Source: Yaniella flava (lineage in GTDB: Bacteria > Actinomycetota > Actinomycetes > Actinomycetales > Micrococcaceae). From it: a DNA stretch of 64,000 bases. The notes beneath the pieces were generated by a model. That model did no database searches. It was not told where the DNA came from and saw only the letters and a list, made by a program, of their open reading frames with translations. This document shows, piece by piece, positions 26,801-34,834 of the stretch. The translations under genes were made by a program, and so were the position numbers. The stretch lies in NCBI RefSeq assembly GCF_039529295.1, contig NZ_BAAAMN010000010.1:1-64000 (forward strand). The letters are read 5' to 3'. The first letter of the stretch is position 1; each line of letters opens with the position of its first letter.

Positions 26801-27457
26801 TCAAGCACTCGGAGTAGGTGGTGGATTCCAACGGACGCGAATGCCCAATAGAAAGCACATGTCCGTGAGCCATTGTCTGTCAATATGTCTGCTGAAGATT
26901 TTTGCTACCGAGTCGTCGAGCGATAGCGCATCGGGCTCGATCCGGTCGCCGAACAACACGACCGCTACGGTGTCATTGCAACGATTGCTCATCCAAGCTG
27001 CACCGTCAAACCCAGCACGATGTGCAGCTTCGGCCCATTGCACAGTATGGGTATAAGTCCACATATCCGACGACGTTAGCTCCTGATGAGTAGTGCCCAA
27101 GGCTCGGAGCCCAGTACCCATAAACTTGGCCAGGCTCAGCTCCCGATTGGTACGAAGTCCGGCCATCATGCTACCTATGTAGTCGGCTTCCAGAAGCACA
27201 CCCCCAGCGGCTGGTATATCCCGGAGGAGGGTTTCGCACACAGCTGCTTCGGCTGAATAGGCAGCATACAGTACTGGCACGACTGCCCCGGACTGGTCTG
27301 GAAAGAAGGCAAACCTGGTGGGCACACCAAATCCTGGGTTGAAGTCAGTGGCGAGTCTTCCGCCGGCGACACTTAGCACTCGGTATAGCAACTGGTCGGC
27401 TTCAACGGTAAATGTCTCTGCGGAGCGCAGACCTGTTGGCCACTGACCTTCTACCAT
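26801..27457 (-). CDS. RES-domain toxin (NAD+-degrading type)
   Basis: The 218-residue protein has the RES signature residues: an early Arg (LLYRVLSVAGG), a Tyr/Ser/Glu helix (LYAAYSAEAAVCETLLRD), and the late Ser-Asn-Arg element (AAWMSNRCNDTVAVVLFGD). RES toxins such as MbcT and Res cleave or phosphorolyse NAD+ and arrest growth until bound by the Xre/MbcA antitoxin. Its start overlaps the antitoxin gene end by seven bases, the usual order of these modules. All key residues appear intact, unlike the other toxins nearby. Confidence 0.85.
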   Translation of the reverse strand: MVEGQWPTGLRSAETFTVEADQLLYRVLSVAGGRLATDFNPGFGVPTRFAFFPDQSGAVVPVLYAAYSAEAAVCETLLRDIPAAGGVLLEADYIGSMMAGLRTNRELSLAKFMGTGLRALGTTHQELTSSDMWTYTHTVQWAEAAHRAGFDGAAWMSNRCNDTVAVVLFGDRIEPDALSLDDSVAKIFSRHIDRQWLTDMCFLLGIRVRWNPPPTPSA

Positions 27458-27981
27458 TGGGCCCCGAACCGACCTCTAAAAACTGCCAAGATCTGGTCAG
27501 CATCCTCAATGACGTCGACCGGTCGCTCACCATCCAGGCTCGGCGACTCCAGTAGGAACCATTGGGCCACGTCCTCATCCGACACCTCAAGTTGCGAGGC
27601 CTCTCGGAGGACATCCAGCACGGAGTGATAGACCATGCCGGAATCGGTAAATTGAAAGCCGGGATACAGATATGCATTGCGCCGAAAGATACCCAGGATT
27701 TTGCGAGCTTTGCGCCTGTCGTTAGCAAATCCCCCGGTCGTTTGCTTCGAGCCTGCGAGCCGAGCAACCGTGCGGCCGTCGAGTAGCCCGAACTCGGCTT
27801 CAATCTCAAGCCAAGCATTTTCGGTCGCAGCAATACCAGCTGCCATCTGAGATGAAACCGGTTGCTCTAAAGCTTCCATTGCATCACCGAGCAGTCGCAT
27901 CGATTGCAGCATCCGCTGATAATCCTCGGATTCCGCCAGCGCGAGCTGTTCGGCTCGAGACTCGGGTGTAAGCGTTGGCAT
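27451..27981 (-). CDS. Xre/MbcA/ParS-type antitoxin
   Basis: ATG 27981 lies behind AAGGAGG; eight residues to 28005 are not needed. The 176-residue protein has an N-terminal helical part and the C-terminal toxin-binding domain of the MbcA/ParS/Xre family (about residues 100-176): NAYLYPGFQFTDSGMVYHSVLDVL, WFLLESPSLDGERPVDVIED. The phrase W-x-P-x-LDG-RPVD is the family hallmark. It should neutralise the RES toxin encoded next and autoregulate the operon. It is longer than typical MbcA but similar to actinobacterial forms. Confidence 0.85.
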   Translation of the reverse strand: MPTLTPESRAEQLALAESEDYQRMLQSMRLLGDAMEALEQPVSSQMAAGIAATENAWLEIEAEFGLLDGRTVARLAGSKQTTGGFANDRRKARKILGIFRRNAYLYPGFQFTDSGMVYHSVLDVLREASQLEVSDEDVAQWFLLESPSLDGERPVDVIEDADQILAVFRGRFGAQW

Positions 27982-28119
27982 AACAGCCTCCTTCCTTCGA
28001 TTCAATTTTAGTCGGATACCCGATGGAAGTAAAGGTTATTGGTATGGAAACTATATTTCGGACCTCACCGCACCGCCCGCGAACTCCCCGCCACAGCTAT
28101 ATCTAGGGGCACGCAAAAA

Positions 28120-28157
28120 CACTGCGGGGACCAACGTATCCGTCGGTCCCCGCAGTG
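28120..28157 (-). terminator. Intrinsic terminator of the TPP enzyme gene
   Basis: Perfect 13-bp arms CACTGCGGGGACC/GGTCCCCGCAGTG with a 12-base loop are followed on the minus strand by TTTTT. It lies 30 bases after the TPP enzyme stop. Confidence 0.85.
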
Positions 28158-28186
28158 CTATTACAACTGTTTGATCTCGATCAGTG

Positions 28187-29845
28187 TTAGTAGGCCTGTT
28201 GACGCTGCTCCACGATCAGATGGATGAGCGCAAATTTGCCGTCATTGTCAATGGCGTCGCAGCAGGCTTGAATCGCCGCTGGGATCTGCGAGTTCTCAGT
28301 CACCTGCACACCGTAGCCACCAAAGGCGTTTGCCATGTCAGCGAAGTTCGGGTTTTTCAACTGTGTACCGGAGACGCGGTCCGGGTAATCACGTTCTTGG
28401 TGGGTGCGAATTGTCCCGTATTCTTGGTTGTCCATGACGATGATGAACGGGGTGGCACCGTATTGGTTTGCGGTGGCGATTTCTTGGCCGTTCATGAGGA
28501 ATTCGCCGTCACCTGCTACCGTAACTACACGCTTCTCAGGGTTGTTCAGAGACACAGTGATCGCCGATGGGATCGAGTACCCCATGGAACCGTTGCGCGC
28601 CGAGATCAGTGAACCATAGTTATGGGTTGGGAAGTAGCGGTGCACCCAGTTGGTGTGCTCGCCCGCGCCGAAAGTGACCATGGCATCGTATGGCAGAGTC
28701 GGCACAAGATGCGCCATCATCGCATCCATAGTTGCCGGACCTTCGTTGAGGCTCTGCGTTGGAAGTGCAGCGAATTCTTCCTGCTGGCCGCGCATTTTTG
28801 CCGTCCACGCTTCCCACTCAGGTTTATTGGGCAAATCCATCCGGATCAAATCGCGGATGAAGTCAGCTGGCTTGGCAACAATCTGGTGGGACACCGGACC
28901 GGAGCGGCCGCGCAGCGACGGGTCAATAGTGACCAGGAAGTTTTTCTTGTCCCAGTTCTGACGAATCGTGAACCCGTCGGTGATCATATCGCCAGGAACC
29001 GTCCCGACAAACACGATGAGGTCGGTTTCTTCGAGGAGATCGTATGTTGGTTTGGGACGTCCGTATCCCATCGGGCCAACGTAGGAGGGAGAATCAAAAG
29101 CGATGGTGCCCTGAGTACGCCATTCAACCGCGCCAGCGATCTTATGATCTTCCAACCAGTTTGTCAGAGCCTTCGACGACGCATCGTCCCAATCGTTACC
29201 ACCGGTGATAAACAGTGGCTTTTCGGATGCCAGTAGTGCGTCGTGGAGCTGTTTCCAGTCGTCTACCGTCATGCCGCCACCAGCAACCGGGATCTGTGGA
29301 TGCAACCGGGCATCGATTTCTTCTTTAATGATGTCTTCTGGAAGCCCCACCACGACTGGGCCTGGGCGACCAGAGCTTGCCGCAAACATCGCTTCAGCGA
29401 CAATTTCTGAGGCGCGTTCCGCGTGGTCGAGGACCATGACGCGTTTGGTACCGGTGCCGAACCAGGCGTGCGGGTCGAATTCCTGAAATGCTTCTTTTTC
29501 GCGGTGTTCGAATGGAATGAGGCCCACGAACAGCACCATTGCCGTCGAGTCCTGCCATGCGGTATGCAGTGCCACGTGGGCGTTAGCTGCACCTGGACCA
29601 CGAGTCACCATGGCCACACCGGGAATTTGGTTCAGTTTGCCGTCGGCTTCAGCCATATACGTGGCCCCGCCTTCGTGGCGACAGACGACATTTTTAATCG
29701 GGGAATCTACAAGTCCATCAAGGACATCCAAATATGATTCACCGGGAACCGAATACACACGTTCTACTCCGTGCGCCACCAACGTGTCGACGATGACGTG
29801 TCCGGCTGACTTCTTTTGACCATTACTATTAAGTGGGTAACCCAT
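28187..29845 (-). CDS. Thiamine-diphosphate enzyme, acetolactate synthase-like
   Basis: ATG 29845 with AAGGAGC 7 bases upstream; the frame reaches 30052 but that part is non-coding. The 552-residue protein has the TPP N-domain with catalytic Glu37 (VYSVPGESYLDVLDG), a central domain, and the C-terminal TPP/Mg site VAGDGEFLMNGQEIATANQYG. It resembles IlvB/acetolactate synthase-like decarboxylases. No regulatory small subunit lies nearby, which argues against the biosynthetic enzyme and for a catabolic or acetoin-forming role. Substrate remains open; glyoxylate carboligase- or benzaldehyde lyase-like activities are alternatives. Confidence 0.85.
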   Translation of the reverse strand: MGYPLNSNGQKKSAGHVIVDTLVAHGVERVYSVPGESYLDVLDGLVDSPIKNVVCRHEGGATYMAEADGKLNQIPGVAMVTRGPGAANAHVALHTAWQDSTAMVLFVGLIPFEHREKEAFQEFDPHAWFGTGTKRVMVLDHAERASEIVAEAMFAASSGRPGPVVVGLPEDIIKEEIDARLHPQIPVAGGGMTVDDWKQLHDALLASEKPLFITGGNDWDDASSKALTNWLEDHKIAGAVEWRTQGTIAFDSPSYVGPMGYGRPKPTYDLLEETDLIVFVGTVPGDMITDGFTIRQNWDKKNFLVTIDPSLRGRSGPVSHQIVAKPADFIRDLIRMDLPNKPEWEAWTAKMRGQQEEFAALPTQSLNEGPATMDAMMAHLVPTLPYDAMVTFGAGEHTNWVHRYFPTHNYGSLISARNGSMGYSIPSAITVSLNNPEKRVVTVAGDGEFLMNGQEIATANQYGATPFIIVMDNQEYGTIRTHQERDYPDRVSGTQLKNPNFADMANAFGGYGVQVTENSQIPAAIQACCDAIDNDGKFALIHLIVEQRQQAY

Positions 29846-30032
29846 AAATAGTGCTCCTTGACTGAAATTTTTGGCGTTCAGCCCAGTCGCCATTGACCTG
29901 TGGGCAAGCGCTAACCATCTCAAATTACCAGCCTTGCTCGGAATATGTGAACTGTAACCCAACGTTGCAGCATATAGAACCCCTGAAAGCAGTCGAACAG
30001 CACACGGTGCTGCGTTAGGAGAACGCTCAGCA

Positions 30033-30701
30033 ATGTCGAACGTCATCATCATCGGTGGTCATGGCAAAGTCGCTCAGCTCGCCACCCCGCTGTTGGTCGA
30101 GGCAGGTCACAAGGTCACGTCCATCATTCGCAACCCTGATCAAAAGCAGACCATCACAGACCTTGGCGCGACACCATTGGTCTTCGATATCGAAACTGCA
30201 ACGCAAGACGATTTTGCAAAGGTCCTTGGCAACCAAGACGCCGTAGTGTTCGCAGCAGGTGCCGGTGGCGGGAACCCGGCCCGTACATACGCAGTGGACC
30301 GTGACGCGGCCATCGCTTCGATGGACGCCGCTCAGGGTGCCGAAGCCATGCGGTACATCATGATCTCCTACTACGGTTCTTCCCTCGACCACGGTGTGGA
30401 TGAGGACAGCTCATTCTTCCCGTATGCCCAGTCCAAGGCGCTGGCGGATGAACACCTCATGGATTCTGATCTGCGCTGGACCATCCTGGGGCCAAGCACG
30501 CTGACGTTGGATGAGCCATCCGGCAAGATCCGTCGTGTCGGTCGCATGACCGATGAAGAACTGGCCGAAGGAGACAGCTCCGACACCTCCCGCGCCAACG
30601 TGGCACGCACGATCGTTGCTGCGCTGGGATCAAACAAGACCGTCAATATCATTGTGGACTTCGTCGACGGTGAGACTCCGATCGAAGACATCTTCGGTTA
30701 A
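30033..30701 (+). CDS. Atypical SDR, NAD(P)-binding protein
   Basis: The 222-residue protein has an N-terminal Rossmann motif IIIGGHGKVAQL (residues ~5-16), the AVVFAAGAGGG region and a YAQSKALADE active-site-like helix (Tyr and Lys, ~132-136) typical of atypical SDRs related to NmrA/YwnB. Such proteins act as NAD(P)H-dependent reductases or redox sensors. It is divergent from the TPP enzyme gene with a 187-base spacer; GGAG lies upstream of the ATG. Specific function is not assigned. Confidence 0.85.
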   Translation: MSNVIIIGGHGKVAQLATPLLVEAGHKVTSIIRNPDQKQTITDLGATPLVFDIETATQDDFAKVLGNQDAVVFAAGAGGGNPARTYAVDRDAAIASMDAAQGAEAMRYIMISYYGSSLDHGVDEDSSFFPYAQSKALADEHLMDSDLRWTILGPSTLTLDEPSGKIRRVGRMTDEELAEGDSSDTSRANVARTIVAALGSNKTVNIIVDFVDGETPIEDIFG

Positions 30702-30717
30702 GCCGTCCAGCCACACG

Positions 30718-30756
30718 CAAGCGCCCGGAAACTGTCTCAGTGTTTCCGGGCGCTTG
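30718..30756. terminator. Convergent hairpin terminator
   Basis: A perfect 15-bp stem (CAAGCGCCCGGAAAC with GTTTCCGGGCGCTTG) with a 9-base loop lies between the SDR gene end and the convergent small surface-protein gene. No clear T-tract is present. Confidence 0.75.
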
Positions 30757-30772
30757 CTGTAACCGTGACAAG

Positions 30773-31039
30773 TCAGAGCTCTGGTGGCTGCTCAGCTGCA
30801 GTTTTTCGACGGCGCGCTACCAGCAGCATACCGAGGCCAATGGCTACCAGTCCGATGAGCACCGCGATGGTGATGCTGGCACTCGTATTTGCCAAGAAGC
30901 CATCTGAGGGCTGAGCATCTGGATCGCCTTCGTCGTCACTGTGGTCATATTCACCGGCGGTCAATGCGCTTCCACTCAGCACAGCTGCCGCACGACAGCT
31001 TGCTTTCTTCCAGAAAGATCGTTGAGACGCCACAAACAC
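30773..31039 (-). CDS. Small exported protein with LAxT-like wall-sorting tail
   Basis: The 88-residue protein has an N-terminal signal-like segment (KKASCRAAAVLSGSALTAG), a short acidic mature part, then LANTS, a hydrophobic helix (ITIAVLIGLVAIGLGMLLVA) and RRRK. This layout is that of a sortase substrate; LAxTG is recognised by class E sortases, but here the fifth residue is Ser instead of Gly, so anchoring is uncertain. It may simply remain membrane bound. The mature extracellular part is only about 20 residues, very small for a surface protein. No family is recognised. Confidence 0.55.
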   Translation of the reverse strand: MFVASQRSFWKKASCRAAAVLSGSALTAGEYDHSDDEGDPDAQPSDGFLANTSASITIAVLIGLVAIGLGMLLVARRRKTAAEQPPEL

Positions 31040-31352
31040 TCCTCTTCACGTGTGAGACCTTCTGAGAGTAGGGAGCACATATGAAATATTCGGGCATTCT
31101 GAGTGAACTCTCAGCAAAGAGTACGTATTGAATGCCTATGCCAAGATAAAAAGCGTCTCAGCCGATAAGTCCCAGACTGACAAGTGATAATGCCACGTGC
31201 CTGGCCAGGTCGAAGCTCACCGATCTGATCTATTTTTAAGTGCGCTGATGCATAGTTCCAGCGACTGCTCAGCTGTTTCGTTTCCTCACGAGAGTTGAGA
31301 CGATGAGATTGCTAGGAAATTTAATGTTGTCTATCAACCAAGGATGGTAATC
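31040..31352. other. Intergenic region without a recognisable gene
   Basis: This 313-base divergent spacer separates the small surface-protein gene from the dehydrogenase. It must hold promoters for both, but no convincing -35/-10 pair or palindromic operator could be singled out. Confidence 0.4.
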
Positions 31353-32432
31353 ATGACAATGCGAGCTGCTCGTTTTCACGATCAAAAAGATATCCGTATA
31401 GAAGACATTGAACGCCCCACTGCAGGTCCCGATGACGTGCTGATTGACGTCGCCTGGTGTGGTCTTTGTGGTACGGACATCCATGAATACCAAGAGGGCC
31501 CAATTTTCATTCCACCGAAAGGTAGTCCACACCCGATTACCGGAGAAGAAGCGCCTATCACCCTCGGGCACGAATTTTCTGGGACCGTCGCGGAGGTCGG
31601 CGAAAACGTAACCAACCTCAAGGCGGGCCAAAACGTCGTCGTTGAACCTTATGTGATCTACAAAGAGTATTGGGACACAGAAAACTATCACCTGACGCCG
31701 GACCAAAACTTTATTGGTCTAGCAGGCGGTGGCGGCGGTCTCGCCGAACAGATCGCAGTGGATAAACACTGGGTGCACCCTATTCCAGACAGCATCTCTT
31801 TGGACGAGGCTGCACTCATTGAACCACTCGCGGTGGCCTACCACGCCGTCGAACGCTCCGAAGCAAAAGCAGGAGACGTCGCGCTCGTAGGTGGCGCCGG
31901 CCCGATTGGCCTGTTGACCGCTGCGGTGCTGAAAGCAAAAGGCGTCACCACGATCATCTCGGAGCTGTCGAAGAAGCGTATTGAGACCGCGAACGAGACC
32001 GGTGTTGCCGACCACGTATTCAATCCCCAAGAGGTTGACGTGGTGGAAGAAGTTGTGAAAGTTACCGACGGCAAAGGTGCCGATCTCGGCTTCGAGGCGA
32101 CTTCGGTTGATGTCGTGCTCAATACGCTGTTCGCAGCGGTTCGAAAAGCTGGCGTCATCGTGAACGTGTCCATTTGGGGCCACAAGCCAGAGGCCGACCT
32201 GGCCACGATGGTCACGAAGGAACAAGATCTACGTGGGACGATCGGGTATTACAACAGCCACGAGCCATCCATCGAATTAGTCAGCTCGGGCAAGGTCGAT
32301 TTGAAACCGTTCATCACCCATAAGATTGCGTTGGATGATCTCGTAGACAAAGGTTTCGACATCTTGATCAATCACAACGACACTGCGGTGAAGATCTTGG
32401 TCTCGCCGTCAGGTAAGGGTCTCGAAGACTAG
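31353..32432 (+). CDS. Zinc-dependent medium-chain dehydrogenase, 2,3-butanediol dehydrogenase type
   Basis: ATG 31353 is favoured because AAGGA is 8 bases upstream; ATG 31344 overlaps that site. The 359-residue MDR enzyme has the catalytic zinc ligands in CGLCGTDIHEY and GHEFSGTVAEVG, the EYQEGP-type loop, LAGGGGGLAEQ characteristic of (R,R)-butanediol dehydrogenases, and the NAD motif VGGAGPIGLLTA. The four-cysteine structural zinc lobe is absent, as in the BdhA/ButB group. It would interconvert acetoin and 2,3-butanediol with NAD(H). The TPP enzyme 1.5 kb away might supply acetolactate or acetoin; that link is inferred. Confidence 0.88.
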   Translation: MTMRAARFHDQKDIRIEDIERPTAGPDDVLIDVAWCGLCGTDIHEYQEGPIFIPPKGSPHPITGEEAPITLGHEFSGTVAEVGENVTNLKAGQNVVVEPYVIYKEYWDTENYHLTPDQNFIGLAGGGGGLAEQIAVDKHWVHPIPDSISLDEAALIEPLAVAYHAVERSEAKAGDVALVGGAGPIGLLTAAVLKAKGVTTIISELSKKRIETANETGVADHVFNPQEVDVVEEVVKVTDGKGADLGFEATSVDVVLNTLFAAVRKAGVIVNVSIWGHKPEADLATMVTKEQDLRGTIGYYNSHEPSIELVSSGKVDLKPFITHKIALDDLVDKGFDILINHNDTAVKILVSPSGKGLED

Positions 32433-32450
32433 CAGTCCTCCCCTGCGGAA

Positions 32451-32485
32451 CTCAGCCTTGGCTCTAGCTATGGGCTAAGGCTGAG
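32451..32485. terminator. Convergent terminator enclosing the stop codon of the next gene
   Basis: CTCAGCCTT (32451-32459) pairs with AAGGCTGAG (32477-32485). The stop codon of the minus-strand gene (32464-32466) lies in the loop, so the hairpin arm is the last coding segment of that gene. Confidence 0.55.
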
Positions 32486-34125
32486 AGTCCCAGGCTGCCG
32501 AACTTCGCTGGCACATCCATGGTGCCGACCGGTGCGTGTGCCGCCAACGGGACCAGGCCGCGAGGGCCCCTGAGAATCAAGACAGAAGTTCGACCTTCGT
32601 GTGCATGTATGCCGTCGAGGCGCGCCCAGCCTGAAATCGTCCAGTGCTCGGCGGTGTGCGGGCCATACCCGGGCAGTGCACACGCAAGGCCTGCAGGCTC
32701 GAACACCGAGGACATCCATTCCTTGACTCGACCGTTATGATCGATGAGTTGGCGCAGCACTATCAACAAGTCAGCTACGGTTGTGTACCCGGTGAAGCCT
32801 TCACCGCTTGAGCGATCCTCGACCCCGGTGATTGTGGTGTTGGGCAGGCCTGCCACGAACCGACGCCCTTGTTCGAGCACGTCAACGCCCCGATTGTGCA
32901 GGTATCCCAGCAGCGCGAGTGTCACTGAGCCATCGCCACTGGCAATCATCAGACGCAGAGCGTCATCCACACTGACTTGCAGGGCGCCCGTGAGATGCCT
33001 TAGTGAACCCGTATTCGCCTGCGCGCGGTGCTCGTCCGTGATCTCAATCGTTTCATCAAACAACCCGGGCTCGTTCTTCTCGAGTTCGGCCAGGGTGCAG
33101 GCGAAGAAGAGTTTGCCAACCCCTGAGAAGGTGAACACTATATCGTCGTTCACCGCTCGACCGCCTTCAACGGAGTAGAGCAACTCCCCGAACTCTTGTT
33201 CCCAATAATTCGGGACAACGACCTGCCGAGCAACGAGCTCATCCGGCGTAGTACTCAGGAACGCATGCTCGATCACTTGACCGCACTCTGCAAAAAATTC
33301 AATCGCACGAGCGCGACCCGGCGTGCCGTCCATCAACTCCACCGGGATGTGTTCGGCGAAGACAGCGACCGAAGCAACCGGTTGGCCCGCCACATCTAGG
33401 AGCAAGCCAACTTGGGAAAGTCCGCGGATGCCACGGCCGTTCTTTTCTGCCATCACACCCTGACGGAGACGGGCACCAAGCATAGGCGTGAATAAATTGC
33501 CCATGAGTTCCACGGCGAAACCGCACAGCTCTGAATTGAGCCCGAGCTTCGCCGCTTCGCGTTCATCGGTGCACCCGTATGCCAGCTTTTCTAGAAGTAA
33601 CGCCTGATCATGCGCTGAGGTAACCGTCATCGATTCAATGGAATGCGACCATGGCAGCTGACCGGATCGGGGGAAGATCTCGCGGTGCAACGTGTCATAC
33701 ATGCCGACCTGCGCGCAGTAATCATTGACCGACTGCAGAGCATCACCGGTGGCATCTTCAATCGCTTGAAAGACCAGCTGAGTACAAATGTTGTCCGAAG
33801 TGATCATCATTTGTGCCAGGTGATCACGCAGAGTCAGTTCGATACCGGCAGACAGGTTGCGCATGATGCCCGCCTGCACGCCGTCCTTCAGCTGCTCATC
33901 TATCGTATAGGTGTCGTCTAATGACAGTCTGCCCGACTGCACCAGGGCCAAACATGCCAACAGCACGCACACTTTTCGCGTGCTAAACGCCCCGAGCACT
34001 GTCCGGTCGGCATCACCAGCCACATGTCCAGAACTCAAATCACGTATTTGCCAGTGCACAGCAAACGGATACCTATCCGCGAGCTGACGTATGCGCAGTT
34101 CTAGCTGGCCCAGTTGTGTTGTCAT
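32464..34125 (-). CDS. Tandem serine beta-lactamase-fold protein, second domain degenerate
   Basis: ATG 34125 has GGAG close upstream (3 bases); 9 more residues are possible. The 553-residue cytoplasmic protein (no signal peptide) contains two class A beta-lactamase/transpeptidase-like domains. Domain 1 (~1-290) keeps the S48-T-R-K51 motif, S110-D-N112 and K228-N-G. Domain 2 (~300-553) has FSGVGKLFF with Gly where the nucleophile should be, and SGDGS in place of SDN, so it seems inactive. Single-domain relatives are serine hydrolases. The intracellular location argues against antibiotic resistance; substrate unknown. Confidence 0.75.
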   Translation of the reverse strand: MTTQLGQLELRIRQLADRYPFAVHWQIRDLSSGHVAGDADRTVLGAFSTRKVCVLLACLALVQSGRLSLDDTYTIDEQLKDGVQAGIMRNLSAGIELTLRDHLAQMMITSDNICTQLVFQAIEDATGDALQSVNDYCAQVGMYDTLHREIFPRSGQLPWSHSIESMTVTSAHDQALLLEKLAYGCTDEREAAKLGLNSELCGFAVELMGNLFTPMLGARLRQGVMAEKNGRGIRGLSQVGLLLDVAGQPVASVAVFAEHIPVELMDGTPGRARAIEFFAECGQVIEHAFLSTTPDELVARQVVVPNYWEQEFGELLYSVEGGRAVNDDIVFTFSGVGKLFFACTLAELEKNEPGLFDETIEITDEHRAQANTGSLRHLTGALQVSVDDALRLMIASGDGSVTLALLGYLHNRGVDVLEQGRRFVAGLPNTTITGVEDRSSGEGFTGYTTVADLLIVLRQLIDHNGRVKEWMSSVFEPAGLACALPGYGPHTAEHWTISGWARLDGIHAHEGRTSVLILRGPRGLVPLAAHAPVGTMDVPAKFGSLGLSALAHS

Positions 34126-34254
34126 ATGCTCCACGCAGTATCTCGATGTCATCGATGGGTCTTCGTCTAATATAGACTGCCTTGCGCATCGGACGGCTTT
34201 TTCACGAGGGCGTTTCGGGCGCGAGAATTCATTGCGCCCTTATGAGCCGGGGAG

Positions 34255-34734
34255 TTAGATTTCATATGCCTGCGCATTCACACCGGCCCGGCGCAACAGA
34301 TTGCGAAACTGTGCCTCTTCGACTGCACTAAAGTCTTCGCACAACGCGGTGTCGAATGCGGCAACCTGAGATTCTAATTGACGCATGAGCGCCGCCCCCG
34401 AGTCAGTAATCGAGATGACGCGCTCACGTCGATCCTCCTGGGGACGTTTGCGCTCGATGTATCCTTTGGCCTCGAGTGCTTGGATGATGTCCTGCATACT
34501 CTGCGGCTTCACAAAAGTTCTTCGCGCGAGCGCGGCACCTGACAGCGCCTCATGCTCCAGCAACACCCCTAGGGTCAAATACTGCATGGTCGTCACGCTC
34601 GCATCGCGCAGCAGAGCATCCATCTGACTCCGATTTGCAGCCTCGAGGGATTTCACCAGGTATATCAACGATGGGATCTCACGGAACCTCGACGAAGTAT
34701 TGGAACCGTGCTGGGCATGGTGGTGAGCGGTCAT
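34255..34734 (-). CDS. MarR-family regulator
   Basis: The 159-residue protein has the MarR winged helix (residues ~48-125): LTLGVLLEHEALSGAALARRTFVKPQSMQDIIQALEAKGYIERKRPQEDRRERVISITDSG. It is divergent from a broken acyl-CoA ligase/acyl-CoA dehydrogenase pair; a perfect palindrome lies between them. By analogy with CouR-type MarR proteins it should respond to an aromatic acyl-CoA made by the adjacent ligase. Because that ligase is now a pseudogene, the regulator may have lost its inducer supply. Assignment of ligand is inference. Confidence 0.88.
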   Translation of the reverse strand: MTAHHHAQHGSNTSSRFREIPSLIYLVKSLEAANRSQMDALLRDASVTTMQYLTLGVLLEHEALSGAALARRTFVKPQSMQDIIQALEAKGYIERKRPQEDRRERVISITDSGAALMRQLESQVAAFDTALCEDFSAVEEAQFRNLLRRAGVNAQAYEI

Positions 34735-34751
34735 ACAGTGACTCTAATGGA

Positions 34752-34780
34752 TTGCGTCGATGTGTGAGGCGTGACATACT
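34752..34780 (+). promoter_or_regulatory. Predicted promoter of the acyl-CoA ligase remnant
   Basis: TTGCGT (34752-34757) and CATACT (34775-34780) are spaced by 17 bases. The palindrome at 34785-34799 lies right at the expected transcription start. Confidence 0.45.
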
Positions 34781-34784
34781 ACCT

Positions 34785-34799
34785 ATCAGGAAACCTGAT
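34785..34799. promoter_or_regulatory. Perfect palindrome, candidate MarR operator
   Basis: ATCAGG-AAA-CCTGAT, 6-bp arms with a 3-base spacer. It lies between the divergent MarR gene and the ligase remnant, just downstream of a predicted -10 box. Confidence 0.6.
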
Positions 34800-34834
34800 T
34801 ATTGAGTTTTATAATCAACACGCAAAGGATTGTG

